Assembly (NCBI GenBank): GCA_023415075.1
Contig: JAEZLU010000051.1
Coordinates: 1 to 15,308, forward strand
Source of the DNA: Bacillota bacterium
GTDB lineage: Bacteria; Bacillota; Negativicutes; Sporomusales; UBA7701
Direction of reading: 5' to 3'
Length of the DNA: 15,308 nt
Shown here piece by piece: positions 6,487-14,000 of this stretch (positions are counted from its first letter, which is position 1; every line of letters begins with the position of its first letter). Below the pieces are notes generated by a model. That model worked only from the letters and a program-made list of their open reading frames with translations, searched no databases and was not told where the DNA came from. Made by a program: the position numbers and the translations under genes.

Positions 6487-7440
6487 TTGAAACTTCCCGA
6501 ACTAAGGATAGGCCATCTGGTTGCGAAAGTGCCGATCATCCAGGGTGGCATGGCCATCAGGATATCGACCGCCCGTTTGGCTGCCGCCGTGGGCGAAGCC
6601 GGAGGCATCGGCCTCATAGCGGCTTCCGGGATGTCTTTTGATGAATTGCGGCAAGAGATTCGCTTAGCCCGTTCCCTGGCGCCCAACGGCATTATCGGCA
6701 TCAACGTCATGGTTGCGGCTCGCGTCTTTGCCGACATCGTCAAGACGGCCATCTCCGAAGGCATCGACCTCATCGTCGCCGGCGCCGGTTTTTCCCGCGA
6801 CATGTTTGCGCTCGGCAAAGAATCAGGCACCCCCATCGTGCCTATCGTATCCTCGGCCAAGCTGGCGAAAATCTCCGAATCGCTAGGCGCCTCGGCTGTC
6901 ATCGTCGAAGGCAAAGAAGCCGGCGGCCACCTCGGAACCGACCGCTCGATGCGGGTTATCGTGCCAGAGGTCAGAGAAGCCGTCAAGATTCCGGTCATAG
7001 CCGCCGGCGGGGTAATAACTGGACGGGACATCGTGGAAGCCCTGAAACTGGGCGCTAACGGTGTTCAAATGGGAACCCGCTTTATGGCCAGCGAAGAATC
7101 CAACGCGGCCCCGGCCTTAAAAGAGTACTACCTGAAGGCCAAGCCGGAAGATGTCGTCCTTATAAAAAGTCCGGTCGGGCTACCTGGTCGGGCGGTACGT
7201 AATCCGTTTGCAGAGAAAATCCTTGAAGGTACCGTCGATACTCCCATCTCCTGCGATGCCTGTCTCAAACACTGTGCGCAGAACTTCTGCATTATCCAGG
7301 CCCTCATCCGGGCCCAGCAGGGGGATGTGGAAACCGGATTGGTTTTCACCGGCGAGTACATTCATAAGATAGATAAAATACTGCCAGTGAAAGAAATATT
7401 CGCCAAATTACTGAACGAAGTTGACCAGATAAATTCCTGA
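6487..7440 (+). CDS. FabK-like / nitronate monooxygenase-family FMN flavoprotein
   Basis: This 317-residue protein is a second member of the FabK/2-nitropropane dioxygenase-like flavin TIM-barrel family, after fabK at 3448. It keeps P-I-I-Q-G-G-M at 16-22, V-A-G-A-G-F at 97-102, E-G-K-E-A-G-G-H-L-G with H148, A-A-G-G-V-I at 172-177 and M-G-T-R-F at 195-199. It differs from FabK in lacking the A-W-V-A and G-A-G-N-P signatures and in a C-terminal cysteine cluster, C256-x2-C259-x3-C263-x4-C268, that could bind metal or an iron-sulfur centre (inference). The TTG start is set by the ribosome binding site at 6473-6477. It lies between acpP and fabF, so a lipid-related reductase role is possible. 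Nitronate monooxygenase or another flavin oxidoreductase activity is an equally open alternative, and the substrate cannot be read from the sequence. Confidence 0.85.
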   Translation: MKLPELRIGHLVAKVPIIQGGMAIRISTARLAAAVGEAGGIGLIAASGMSFDELRQEIRLARSLAPNGIIGINVMVAARVFADIVKTAISEGIDLIVAGAGFSRDMFALGKESGTPIVPIVSSAKLAKISESLGASAVIVEGKEAGGHLGTDRSMRVIVPEVREAVKIPVIAAGGVITGRDIVEALKLGANGVQMGTRFMASEESNAAPALKEYYLKAKPEDVVLIKSPVGLPGRAVRNPFAEKILEGTVDTPISCDACLKHCAQNFCIIQALIRAQQGDVETGLVFTGEYIHKIDKILPVKEIFAKLLNEVDQINS

Positions 7441-7455
7441 AGCGAGGTGAAAAAC

Positions 7456-8697
7456 ATGAAAAAACGGGTAGTAATAACCGGAATGGGTGCGCTGACGCCG
7501 ATCGGCAACAGCGTGCAGGAATTCTGGCAAGCGCTTCTGGCTGGCAAATCGGGCATAACCAAAGTGACCTTCTTCGACGCCAGCGAGTATGCCACCCAAA
7601 TTGTCGGCGAAGTTAAGGGCTTTGAACCCGGAAACTATATGGACAAAAAAGAAGCCAGGCGAATGGACAGATTCACCCAGATGGCAATCGCCGCCGCCAA
7701 AATGGCGATAACCGATTCTGGCCTCGACCTTGACAAAATCGACCGCGACCGCGCCGGCACCATCATCGGCACCGGCATCGGCGGTATGGAAACCCTTCAC
7801 GACCAGTACAAAACGCTGTTCGACAAAGGTCCTGGCCGCGTCAGCCCCTTCTTCGTACCGATGATGATTGCCAACATGGCCTCCGGCCTGACCTCGATCA
7901 CCCTCGGCCTCCAGGGTCCCTGCACCTGCGTCGTTACCGCTTGCGCCACCGGCACCAACTCCATCGGCGAAGCCTTCAAGATGATCCAGCGCGGCGACGC
8001 CGACATCATGGTTTGCGGCGGCACCGAGGCCAGTGTATCCCAGGCTGCCCTGGCCGGCTTCTCCTCGATGAAAGCCATGTCCACCCGCAACGACGAGCCG
8101 GAAAAAGCCTCGCGGCCATTCGACCGCGACCGTGACGGCTTCGTAATGGGCGAAGGCTGCGGTGTTGTCGTCCTCGAGACCCTCGAACACGCCCAGGCCC
8201 GTGGCGCCAGAATATACGCCGAGATTGCCGGCTACGGCACCAATGCCGACGCCTATCACATCACCGCTCCGGCCCCCGAGGGCGCCCAGGCCGCCAAGTG
8301 CATGGCCATGGCCATCAAGGACGCCGGCCTGAAGCCGAGCGACGTCGATTACATAAACGCCCACGGCACCTCGACCCCGCTCAACGACAAAAACGAGACC
8401 CTGGCTATTAAAGCCCTGTTCGGCGACCACGCCTACAAACTGGCCATCAGCTCGACCAAATCGATGACCGGCCACCTCCTGGGCGCCGCCGGCGGCATCG
8501 AGTGCATCGCCAGCGTCCTGTCGATCTTCAATGACGCCGTTCACCCCACCATCAACTACGAGAACCCTGATCCCGAGCTCGACCTTGACTATGTACCCAA
8601 CAAAGCCCGCGAACTCAAGGTCAACATCGCCATCTCCAACTCCTTCGGCTTCGGCGGCCACAATGCCACCGTGCTTGTCAAAAAATTCGTCGGCTAA
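7456..8697 (+). CDS. fabF: Beta-ketoacyl-ACP synthase II (FabF)
   Basis: FabF carries out chain-elongating condensations of acyl-ACP with malonyl-ACP. The 413 residues retain the catalytic Cys-His-His set at the same numbers as E. coli FabF: C163 in T-A-C-A-T-G-T, H303 in N-A-H-G-T-S-T, and H340 in M-T-G-H-L-L-G-A-A-G. The glycine-rich N-S-F-G-F-G-G-H-N end is also present. The ATG at 7456 is chosen over the in-frame GTG at 7447 because GAGGTGA (7444-7450) is the Shine-Dalgarno and includes that GTG. The gene is 15 bases after the FabK-like gene, and rnc begins 4 bases after its stop. Confidence 0.97.
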   Translation: MKKRVVITGMGALTPIGNSVQEFWQALLAGKSGITKVTFFDASEYATQIVGEVKGFEPGNYMDKKEARRMDRFTQMAIAAAKMAITDSGLDLDKIDRDRAGTIIGTGIGGMETLHDQYKTLFDKGPGRVSPFFVPMMIANMASGLTSITLGLQGPCTCVVTACATGTNSIGEAFKMIQRGDADIMVCGGTEASVSQAALAGFSSMKAMSTRNDEPEKASRPFDRDRDGFVMGEGCGVVVLETLEHAQARGARIYAEIAGYGTNADAYHITAPAPEGAQAAKCMAMAIKDAGLKPSDVDYINAHGTSTPLNDKNETLAIKALFGDHAYKLAISSTKSMTGHLLGAAGGIECIASVLSIFNDAVHPTINYENPDPELDLDYVPNKARELKVNIAISNSFGFGGHNATVLVKKFVG

Positions 8698-8701
8698 CAC
8701 C

Positions 8702-9418
8702 ATGACCGATATAGCCATCGCCCCGTCCCTCGGCAAACTCTGCCGCAAACTGGGCGTCGCCTTTACCGACCGGGGCCTGCTGCAGCAGGCCCTTATCCAC
8801 ACCTCCTACGCCAATGAGCGTAAAGGCGACTGCACCCAGCACAATGAACGTCTGGAGTTCCTCGGCGACGCCGTCCTCGACCTGGTGATCAGCGACTACC
8901 TGTACCGCCGCTTCGGCGACCTGCCGGAGGGTGAACTCACCAAGGCCCGGGCCGCAATCGTCTGTGAGCCGACGCTGGCCGCGCGGGCCCAAGCCATCGG
9001 CCTTGGCGAACATCTGCTTTTAGGCAAAGGGGAGGCCGCCTCCGGCGGCCGCGAGCGCATCTCCATCCTCGCCGACGCCTTCGAGGCCGTTATCGGCGCC
9101 GTCTATCTCGACAGCGGCCTCGCTGCCGCCGCCGATCTAGTTCTCGACCAGCTTGCCGGCGAACTGGCCAACATCGACAAAGGCAACTTTCCGCAGGACT
9201 ACAAGACGCTCCTGCAGGAGGTCGTCCAGCGAACCGGTAACAGCAAGCTTACCTATGAAGTCATCGACGAGCGCGGTCCCGACCACAGCAAAGTATTTGT
9301 TGTCGCCGTCTACGTCGGCAACAGTAAACTCGGCGAAGGCTGCGGCAAAAGCAAGAAGGAAGCCGAACAAAAGGCGGCCGGCCAGGCCCTTGCGACCCTG
9401 GGCGACCTGCAGGACTGA
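8702..9418 (+). CDS. rnc: Ribonuclease III
   Basis: RNase III cleaves double-stranded RNA in rRNA precursors and structured mRNAs. The 238-residue product has an N-terminal endonuclease domain with the signature N-E-R-L-E-F-L-G-D-A-V-L (48-59), acidic catalytic residues E49, E52, D56, D125 and E128 (equivalent to E38, E41, D45, D114 and E117 of E. coli), and a C-terminal double-stranded-RNA-binding domain (about 163-235, with G-K-S-K-K-E-A-E-Q-K-A-A). The ATG at 8702 is 4 bases after fabF and has no recognisable Shine-Dalgarno, so translation probably depends on ribosomes finishing fabF. No better in-frame start is seen. The upstream open extension to 8531 is frame overlap with fabF. Confidence 0.96.
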   Translation: MTDIAIAPSLGKLCRKLGVAFTDRGLLQQALIHTSYANERKGDCTQHNERLEFLGDAVLDLVISDYLYRRFGDLPEGELTKARAAIVCEPTLAARAQAIGLGEHLLLGKGEAASGGRERISILADAFEAVIGAVYLDSGLAAAADLVLDQLAGELANIDKGNFPQDYKTLLQEVVQRTGNSKLTYEVIDERGPDHSKVFVVAVYVGNSKLGEGCGKSKKEAEQKAAGQALATLGDLQD

Positions 9419-9429
9419 ACCGGAAAACG

Positions 9430-9470
9430 GGATGTTTAAAAAGCGATGCTTTTTAAACATCCTTTTCACT
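9430..9470 (+). terminator. Perfect 15-bp hairpin terminator after rnc
   Basis: GGATGTTTAAAAAGC (9430-9444) and GCTTTTTAAACATCC (9448-9462) form a perfect stem with a 3-base loop (GAT), followed by TTTTCACT. It begins 11 bases after the rnc stop. The stem is AT-rich, so termination may be partial. No promoter is evident between it and the next gene, 20 bases further on. Confidence 0.75.
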
Positions 9471-9490
9471 AAAAAGAGGCCGATACGATT

Positions 9491-10543
9491 ATGAAACGAT
9501 ACATCATTCCCATCTTCATACCCCATCTGGGCTGCCCCCACCAGTGCGTCTTCTGCGACCAGCGGACCATCACCGGCCGGCAGGCGCCGCCGGGAGATGA
9601 CGCCGTAGCCGCCGTCATCGAGGCGAACCTGGCCAGCCTACGCCAGCCCCGCCTCGTTGAAGTCGCCTTTTATGGCGGCAGCTTTACCGCCTTGCCGGCG
9701 GCCCGCCAGGAGGAACTGCTCACCCCGGCCAAGGCCCGCCTCGACGCCGGCATGGTTCATGCCATCCGCGTCTCCACCAGGCCGGACGCCGTCGACGAAG
9801 CCGTCACCGCCCGACTGAAAGCCTATGGTGTAGCCACCGTCGAACTGGGCGTCCAGTCGCTCGACGAGGCCGTATTGTTCGCCGCCGGCCGCGGGCACAC
9901 CGCCGCCGACGTCGGCCGGGCCGTCGCTGCCCTGCGGCGGGCCGGACTGGCCTGTGGCCTCCAGCTTATGCCCGGGCTGCCGGGAGAGGACTGGCCGAGC
10001 CTGATCGCCACCGCCCGGGCCTCGCTAAACCTGCGGCCCGACTTCGCCCGCATTTATCCCACCGTAGTTATCGCCGGCACGCCGCTGGCCGAGCTTTACC
10101 GCCGGGGCGCCTACCGGCCGCTTTCCCTCACCGCGGCCGTCGCCCGGGCCGCCTACCTCAAAGGTCTTTTGGAAAATAACCGCATCCCGGTTATCCGTGT
10201 CGGCCTTCAGGCCACCGAAGAACTGGCCGGCGGCGCCGTCGTTGCCGGCCCGTATCACCCAGCTTTCGGCGAAATGGTGGAGGCTTTTACCTTCCGGCTA
10301 ATGGTCGGTCGCCTGCTTGAGCGCCTCGACCCGGCCGCCGGCGAAAAAATTGTTATTCGACATAATACGCGGGATACATCAGCCATCCGCGGCCTGGCCA
10401 ACGCTAACACGAAAGCCTGGCAAGCCTTATATCCTTTGACAAAATTTATTTTTCAGCCTGATTGGCCCCAGCGAGGTGCAATAAATTTGCGACACAAATC
10501 AACAAATTATATAGTAAATAAAACCATGTTATATGACAATTAA
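9491..10543 (+). CDS. Elp3-like radical SAM protein without acetyltransferase domain
   Basis: The 350-residue protein is a radical SAM enzyme. The cluster-binding motif C-P-H-Q-C-V-F-C (C15, C19, C22) is followed by the SAM-binding Y-G-G-S-F at 61-65, R-V-S-T-R-P-D at 93-99, V-E-L-G-V-Q-S-L-D-E at 117-126 and Q-L-M-P-G-L-P-G at 158-165. The G-C-P-H-Q-C and G-V-Q-S signatures resemble the Elp3 (COG1243) branch, but the C-terminal GNAT acetyltransferase domain of true Elp3 is absent. The last 100 or so residues form a short extra domain. Homologues of this size often sit between rnc and smc in Clostridia; function is unknown, and tRNA modification is only an analogy. AGAGG at 9474-9478 is the likely ribosome binding site. 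The last 100 or so bases are clearly richer in A and T than the rest of the gene and overlap a candidate promoter for spoVS. Confidence 0.85.
   Translation: MKRYIIPIFIPHLGCPHQCVFCDQRTITGRQAPPGDDAVAAVIEANLASLRQPRLVEVAFYGGSFTALPAARQEELLTPAKARLDAGMVHAIRVSTRPDAVDEAVTARLKAYGVATVELGVQSLDEAVLFAAGRGHTAADVGRAVAALRRAGLACGLQLMPGLPGEDWPSLIATARASLNLRPDFARIYPTVVIAGTPLAELYRRGAYRPLSLTAAVARAAYLKGLLENNRIPVIRVGLQATEELAGGAVVAGPYHPAFGEMVEAFTFRLMVGRLLERLDPAAGEKIVIRHNTRDTSAIRGLANANTKAWQALYPLTKFIFQPDWPQRGAINLRHKSTNYIVNKTMLYDN
10487..10515 (+). promoter_or_regulatory. Candidate vegetative promoter upstream of spoVS
   Basis: TTGCGA (10487-10492) and TATAGT (10510-10515) are separated by 17 bases and match the sigma-A consensus at 4 of 6 and 5 of 6 positions. 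The site lies inside the AT-rich end of the radical SAM gene and could supply basal expression of spoVS. Confidence 0.4.
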
Positions 10544-10554
10544 AAAATACCAAA

Positions 10555-10582
10555 GAAGGAATTATCAGGAAACGCGACGAAT
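10555..10582 (+). promoter_or_regulatory. Sigma-H-type promoter of spoVS
   Basis: GAAGGAATT (10555-10563), a 12-base spacer, and GACGAAT (10576-10582) match the Bacillus sigma-H consensus RNAGGAWWW-N11-12-RNNGAAT at every specified position. Transcription would start about 36 bases before the spoVS ATG. Bacillus subtilis spoVS is itself a sigma-H gene, so the site and the downstream gene support each other. Confidence 0.75.
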
Positions 10583-10626
10583 AGCCTAGTAACATATATG
10601 GCCCTATACGCTAAGGAGGTTGTAGA

Positions 10627-10893
10627 ATGGGAATGGAAGTACTCAAAGTATCGGCACAATCCAATCCTAAATCCGTAGCAGGCGCTCTCGCTGCTGTTCT
10701 CCGGGAAAAAGGGTCGGCCGAGGTGCAGGCAGTTGGCGCCGGCGCGGTTAACCAGGCAATCAAGGCTGTGGCGATTGCCCGAGGCTTCGTTGCACCCAAT
10801 GGGATCGACCTTATTACCATTCCTGCGTTCGCTGAAATAACCATCGACGGTGAAGAGCGGACCGCCATCCGCTTCATCGTCGAGCCACGTTAG
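10627..10893 (+). CDS. spoVS: Stage V sporulation protein S
   Basis: SpoVS is a small Alba-like protein required for progress through late sporulation stages in Bacillus, probably acting through nucleic-acid binding. The 88 residues are nearly superimposable on the 86-residue Bacillus protein: L-K-V-S-A-Q-S near the start, V-A-G-A-L-A-A-V-L-R, G-A-G-A-V-N-Q-A-I-K-A-V-A-I-A-R-G-F-V-A-P, and the end D-G-E-E-R-T-A-I-R-F-I-V-E-P-R. The start at 10627 is favoured over the ATG at 10633 because AAGGAGG (10613-10619) lies 7 bases before it. The gene has its own promoters and terminator and so is probably expressed as a single-gene unit. SpoVS also occurs in some non-sporulating relatives, so it suggests but does not prove spore formation. 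Confidence 0.97.
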   Translation: MGMEVLKVSAQSNPKSVAGALAAVLREKGSAEVQAVGAGAVNQAIKAVAIARGFVAPNGIDLITIPAFAEITIDGEERTAIRFIVEPR

Positions 10894-10913
10894 CCAGGGC
10901 CACCGCTGCGAGG

Positions 10914-10951
10914 AAAAACCTGTCCGCCGTTCGCCGGCGAACAGGTTTTTT
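10914..10951 (+). terminator. Rho-independent terminator after spoVS
   Basis: AAAAACCTGTCCGCCG (10914-10929) pairs with CGGCGAACAGGTTTTT (10935-10950) over 16 positions with a single mismatch. The loop is 5 bases, and the stem is GC-rich at the top and ends in a run of T. This is a textbook intrinsic terminator 20 bases after the spoVS stop. Confidence 0.9.
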
Positions 10952-10977
10952 ACTTTATTTGTCGTATATACTATTAG
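10949..10977 (+). promoter_or_regulatory. Weak candidate promoter for smc
   Basis: TTTACT (10949-10954) and TATTAG (10972-10977) with 17-base spacing match the vegetative consensus at only 4 of 6 positions each. It is offered because the preceding terminator requires some promoter for smc and ftsY and this is the only AT-rich stretch available. The overlapping TATACT (10967-10972) is a better -10 but lacks a -35 at proper distance. Confidence 0.25.
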
Positions 10978-11027
10978 ACTGTGGAAAAACCCGGACGTCC
11001 CAATACGCGCAGCGAGGGTGGTAATAT

Positions 11028-14000
11028 TTGCTTCTCCATAAGCTAGAGGCCTATGGCTTTAAATCATTCGCCGAAAAAACCGAAATCGAATTCAAAGCAG
11101 GGATAACCGCCATCGTCGGTCCCAACGGCAGCGGCAAAAGTAACATTTCCGACGCCGTCCGCTGGGTGCTGGGGGAACAGAATATCCGCAATCTGCGCGG
11201 CGCCAAGGCCGAGGACGTCATTTTCGCCGGTAGCGCTAAACGCCGGCCCCTGGGGGTCGCTGAAGTCTCCCTTATCTTCGATAACAGCGACGGCCTGCTG
11301 CCGCTCGACTTCAGTGAAGTCACCATCACCAGACGGGTTTTTCGCTCCGGCGACGGCGAATACTATATCAACAAGGCTCCCTGCCGTCTCAAGGACATCC
11401 ACGACCTGCTGCTGGACGCCGGCCTTAGCCGCGAGTCCATGACCGTCATCAGCCAGAACAAAATCGACGAGGTCCTCAACAGCAAGCCGGAGGAGCGCCG
11501 CCTGCTGTTCGAGGAAGCCGCCGGTATCGTCAAATATAAGAACCGCAAGCGCGAGGCCCTCCGTAAACTTGAGGACACCGAACAAAACCTGACCCGCGTC
11601 CAGGACATCACTGCCGAAATCGAGACCCAGCTGGGGCCGATGGCCGAAAGCGCCGAGCGGACCGCCCGCTACAACGAACTGGCGGCCGAACAGACGGCCT
11701 GCCAGGTTACTCTGTTGCTCCACAAACTGACCCAGGCCGAAAAAAACCTTGAGTCGGTCACCCTCGAACAGGCCGCCCTGTCCGACGAAGAGCTGAAAGT
11801 CTCCACCCGCCTATCTTTAGCCGAAACTGAGAAAGAACGCTTCATCGACAAACTCGTCGAACTCGATGAAGGCCTGCGGACGGCCGAGACCGCCGTAACC
11901 CAGACGGCCACAGACATCGAGCGCCTCGACGGCAAAGTTGCCGTGCTCACCGAGCGCATCGGCCAGGAACGAAAAGGTCAGGACCGTCTCCAGCAGGAGA
12001 TCGCCCGCCTGGAAAGCGAACAACAGGAAAACCGCAAAATGCTGGCCGAGTGGCAGGAAAACCTCCGTCGCAAGCAGGGCGACGCCCAGGCCCTCCAGGC
12101 CGAAATGGCCGACCGCAACCAGGCCCTGGCCGCCGCCGTCGCCGCCATCGGCGAGGCCGAAAAGCGGCTGGAAGCTGCCAAGGACCAGACCTTCGGCCAT
12201 CTGCAGGAACTCGTTACTCAGCGCAACGCCCAGCGGACGGTCGAACGCGACCAAGAAGCCCGCCGGCTACGGGAAAGCGAGCTTGTGAAAGAGCGGGAGG
12301 GGTTTGCCGGTCAGCACGCCCAGACTAATGATTCTCTCGAGCATGTCAAATGGGAGAACCAGGCCCTTGTCCAGGATCTCGCCGCCACCGCCGTCAGCGT
12401 CGGTGAACTCGCCGGTCGCAAGGAGGCTGCCGACAAGCGTCTGAGCGAAATTGCCGCCAGCGAGAAAAAGCTGGCCGATGAACTCAGCCGCAGCGCTTCC
12501 CGCCTCAAGGTCCTCAGCGATATGCAGGAAGAATACGAAGGCTTCGGCCGCGGCCCCAAGAGCGTATTAAAGAGCGATCGGCCCTGGCGTCAGGGCGTCC
12601 ACGGCGCAGTAGCCGAGCTTGTTACCGTCCGCGACGCCCATGTCGTGGCCGTCGAAACCGCCCTCGGCGGCGCCCTGCAGCACATCCTCGTCGACAGCGA
12701 CGACACCGCCAAGGCCGCGGTTGAATATTTGAAGCACCACAACCTTGGGCGGGCAACCTTCCTGCCGCTCAACACCATCAGGCCCGCCCGGCCGAAAGAA
12801 GCCGAGCAGACCGCCGCCCATGCCAAAGGCGCCGTCGGTTTTGCCGCCGACCTCGTCGAGTGTGAGGGCCGCTTCCGGCCGGTTATTGACTACCTTCTGG
12901 GCCGCACCGTCGTCGTCACCGATATGGACGCCGCCATCCGCATCGCCCGCAGCGCCGCCTACGGCGTCAAAATAGTCACCCTTGACGGCCAGCTGATAAA
13001 CCCCGGCGGCAGCATCACCGGCGGCAGCGTAGGCCGTCGCGAGGCCAGTTTCCTCGGCCGCAGCGGCGAGATCGCCCACCTGCGCGAAGACATGGCCGCC
13101 AAAGAGAAGGAACTTGCCGGCCTTCGCCAGAAGAGCAGCCAGCTGGTCGCTGAGATCGAGGCCCTGCTGGCCGACCTTGACGCCGCCAACGTCCGCCGCC
13201 GGACGCTGGAGGTCCGACAGGCCGAGCTGGCCGTCCACGCCGAAAAGACCGGCCAGGAAATAAAACGTCTCGACCTGGCCCTGGCCACCCTCGACGCCGA
13301 ACTGGCTTCCTGCCGGGCCGAAGGCGCCGCCCTAACCGCTAAAGCCGCCGATATCACCGCCGCTATCGCCACTCTCGAGGCTCGCGACGAAGAACACAAG
13401 CGGCAGATCGCCGTCTGGCAGGACGACCTCAAAACGCGCCAGGACGAGCGGGAAGCCCTCAATAACGCCCTTACCGACAGCAAGATCAAGCTGTCGGCCC
13501 TCGAGCAGGAAGTCAGCGCCATTTCCGCCAACTGCGACCAGTACGTCCACGCCGAAACCCGCCTGCTCCGCCAGATCGACTCCCTCCGCGGCGACATCGA
13601 CAGAGTGGGCCAGGAAATCACCCGCGCCGAAGGCGAGCTTGCCGGCCTGGGCTCCGAGAAGGAAGCCCTCTACGAGAAAAAAGGCAACCAGGAGAAAGAC
13701 CGCGACACCTTCATGAAGGACAAGCTGGGCATTCTCGCCAAACAGCAGCGTCTCGACCGCGAGCTCAAGGACCTGCGGCGGCGCCAGAGCGCCAGCCAGG
13801 CCAGACTTCACGAGCTCGACCTTCTGGCTGCCAAGCACGGCTACGACGCCAACTACTGCAGCGAACAACTGCGCGACCACTATTGCCTGGACCGCGAGCA
13901 GGCTCAGGCCATGTGGCGGGAAGAGGAGCCGGAAGTCCTCGCCGCCCGCGTCGACGAACTTGCGGCCGACATCGAGGCCCTCGGCCCGGTCAACCCGGCG

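Noticed and set aside
8531..8701. Upstream extension of rnc into fabF
   Set aside because: The extra 57 residues are an out-of-frame reading of fabF rich in S, T and P, and RNase III N-termini align with the 8702 start.
7408..8802. Long minus-strand open frame (464 codons) opposite fabF
   Set aside because: It is a mirror of a conserved gene in GC-rich, C-ending codon DNA, which depletes stops on the opposite strand. It has no ribosome binding site and no recognisable domain.
10436..10464. TTGACA at 10436 as a -35 box
   Set aside because: The hexamer is perfect, but no acceptable -10 box occurs at 16-18 bases, and it is inside coding sequence.
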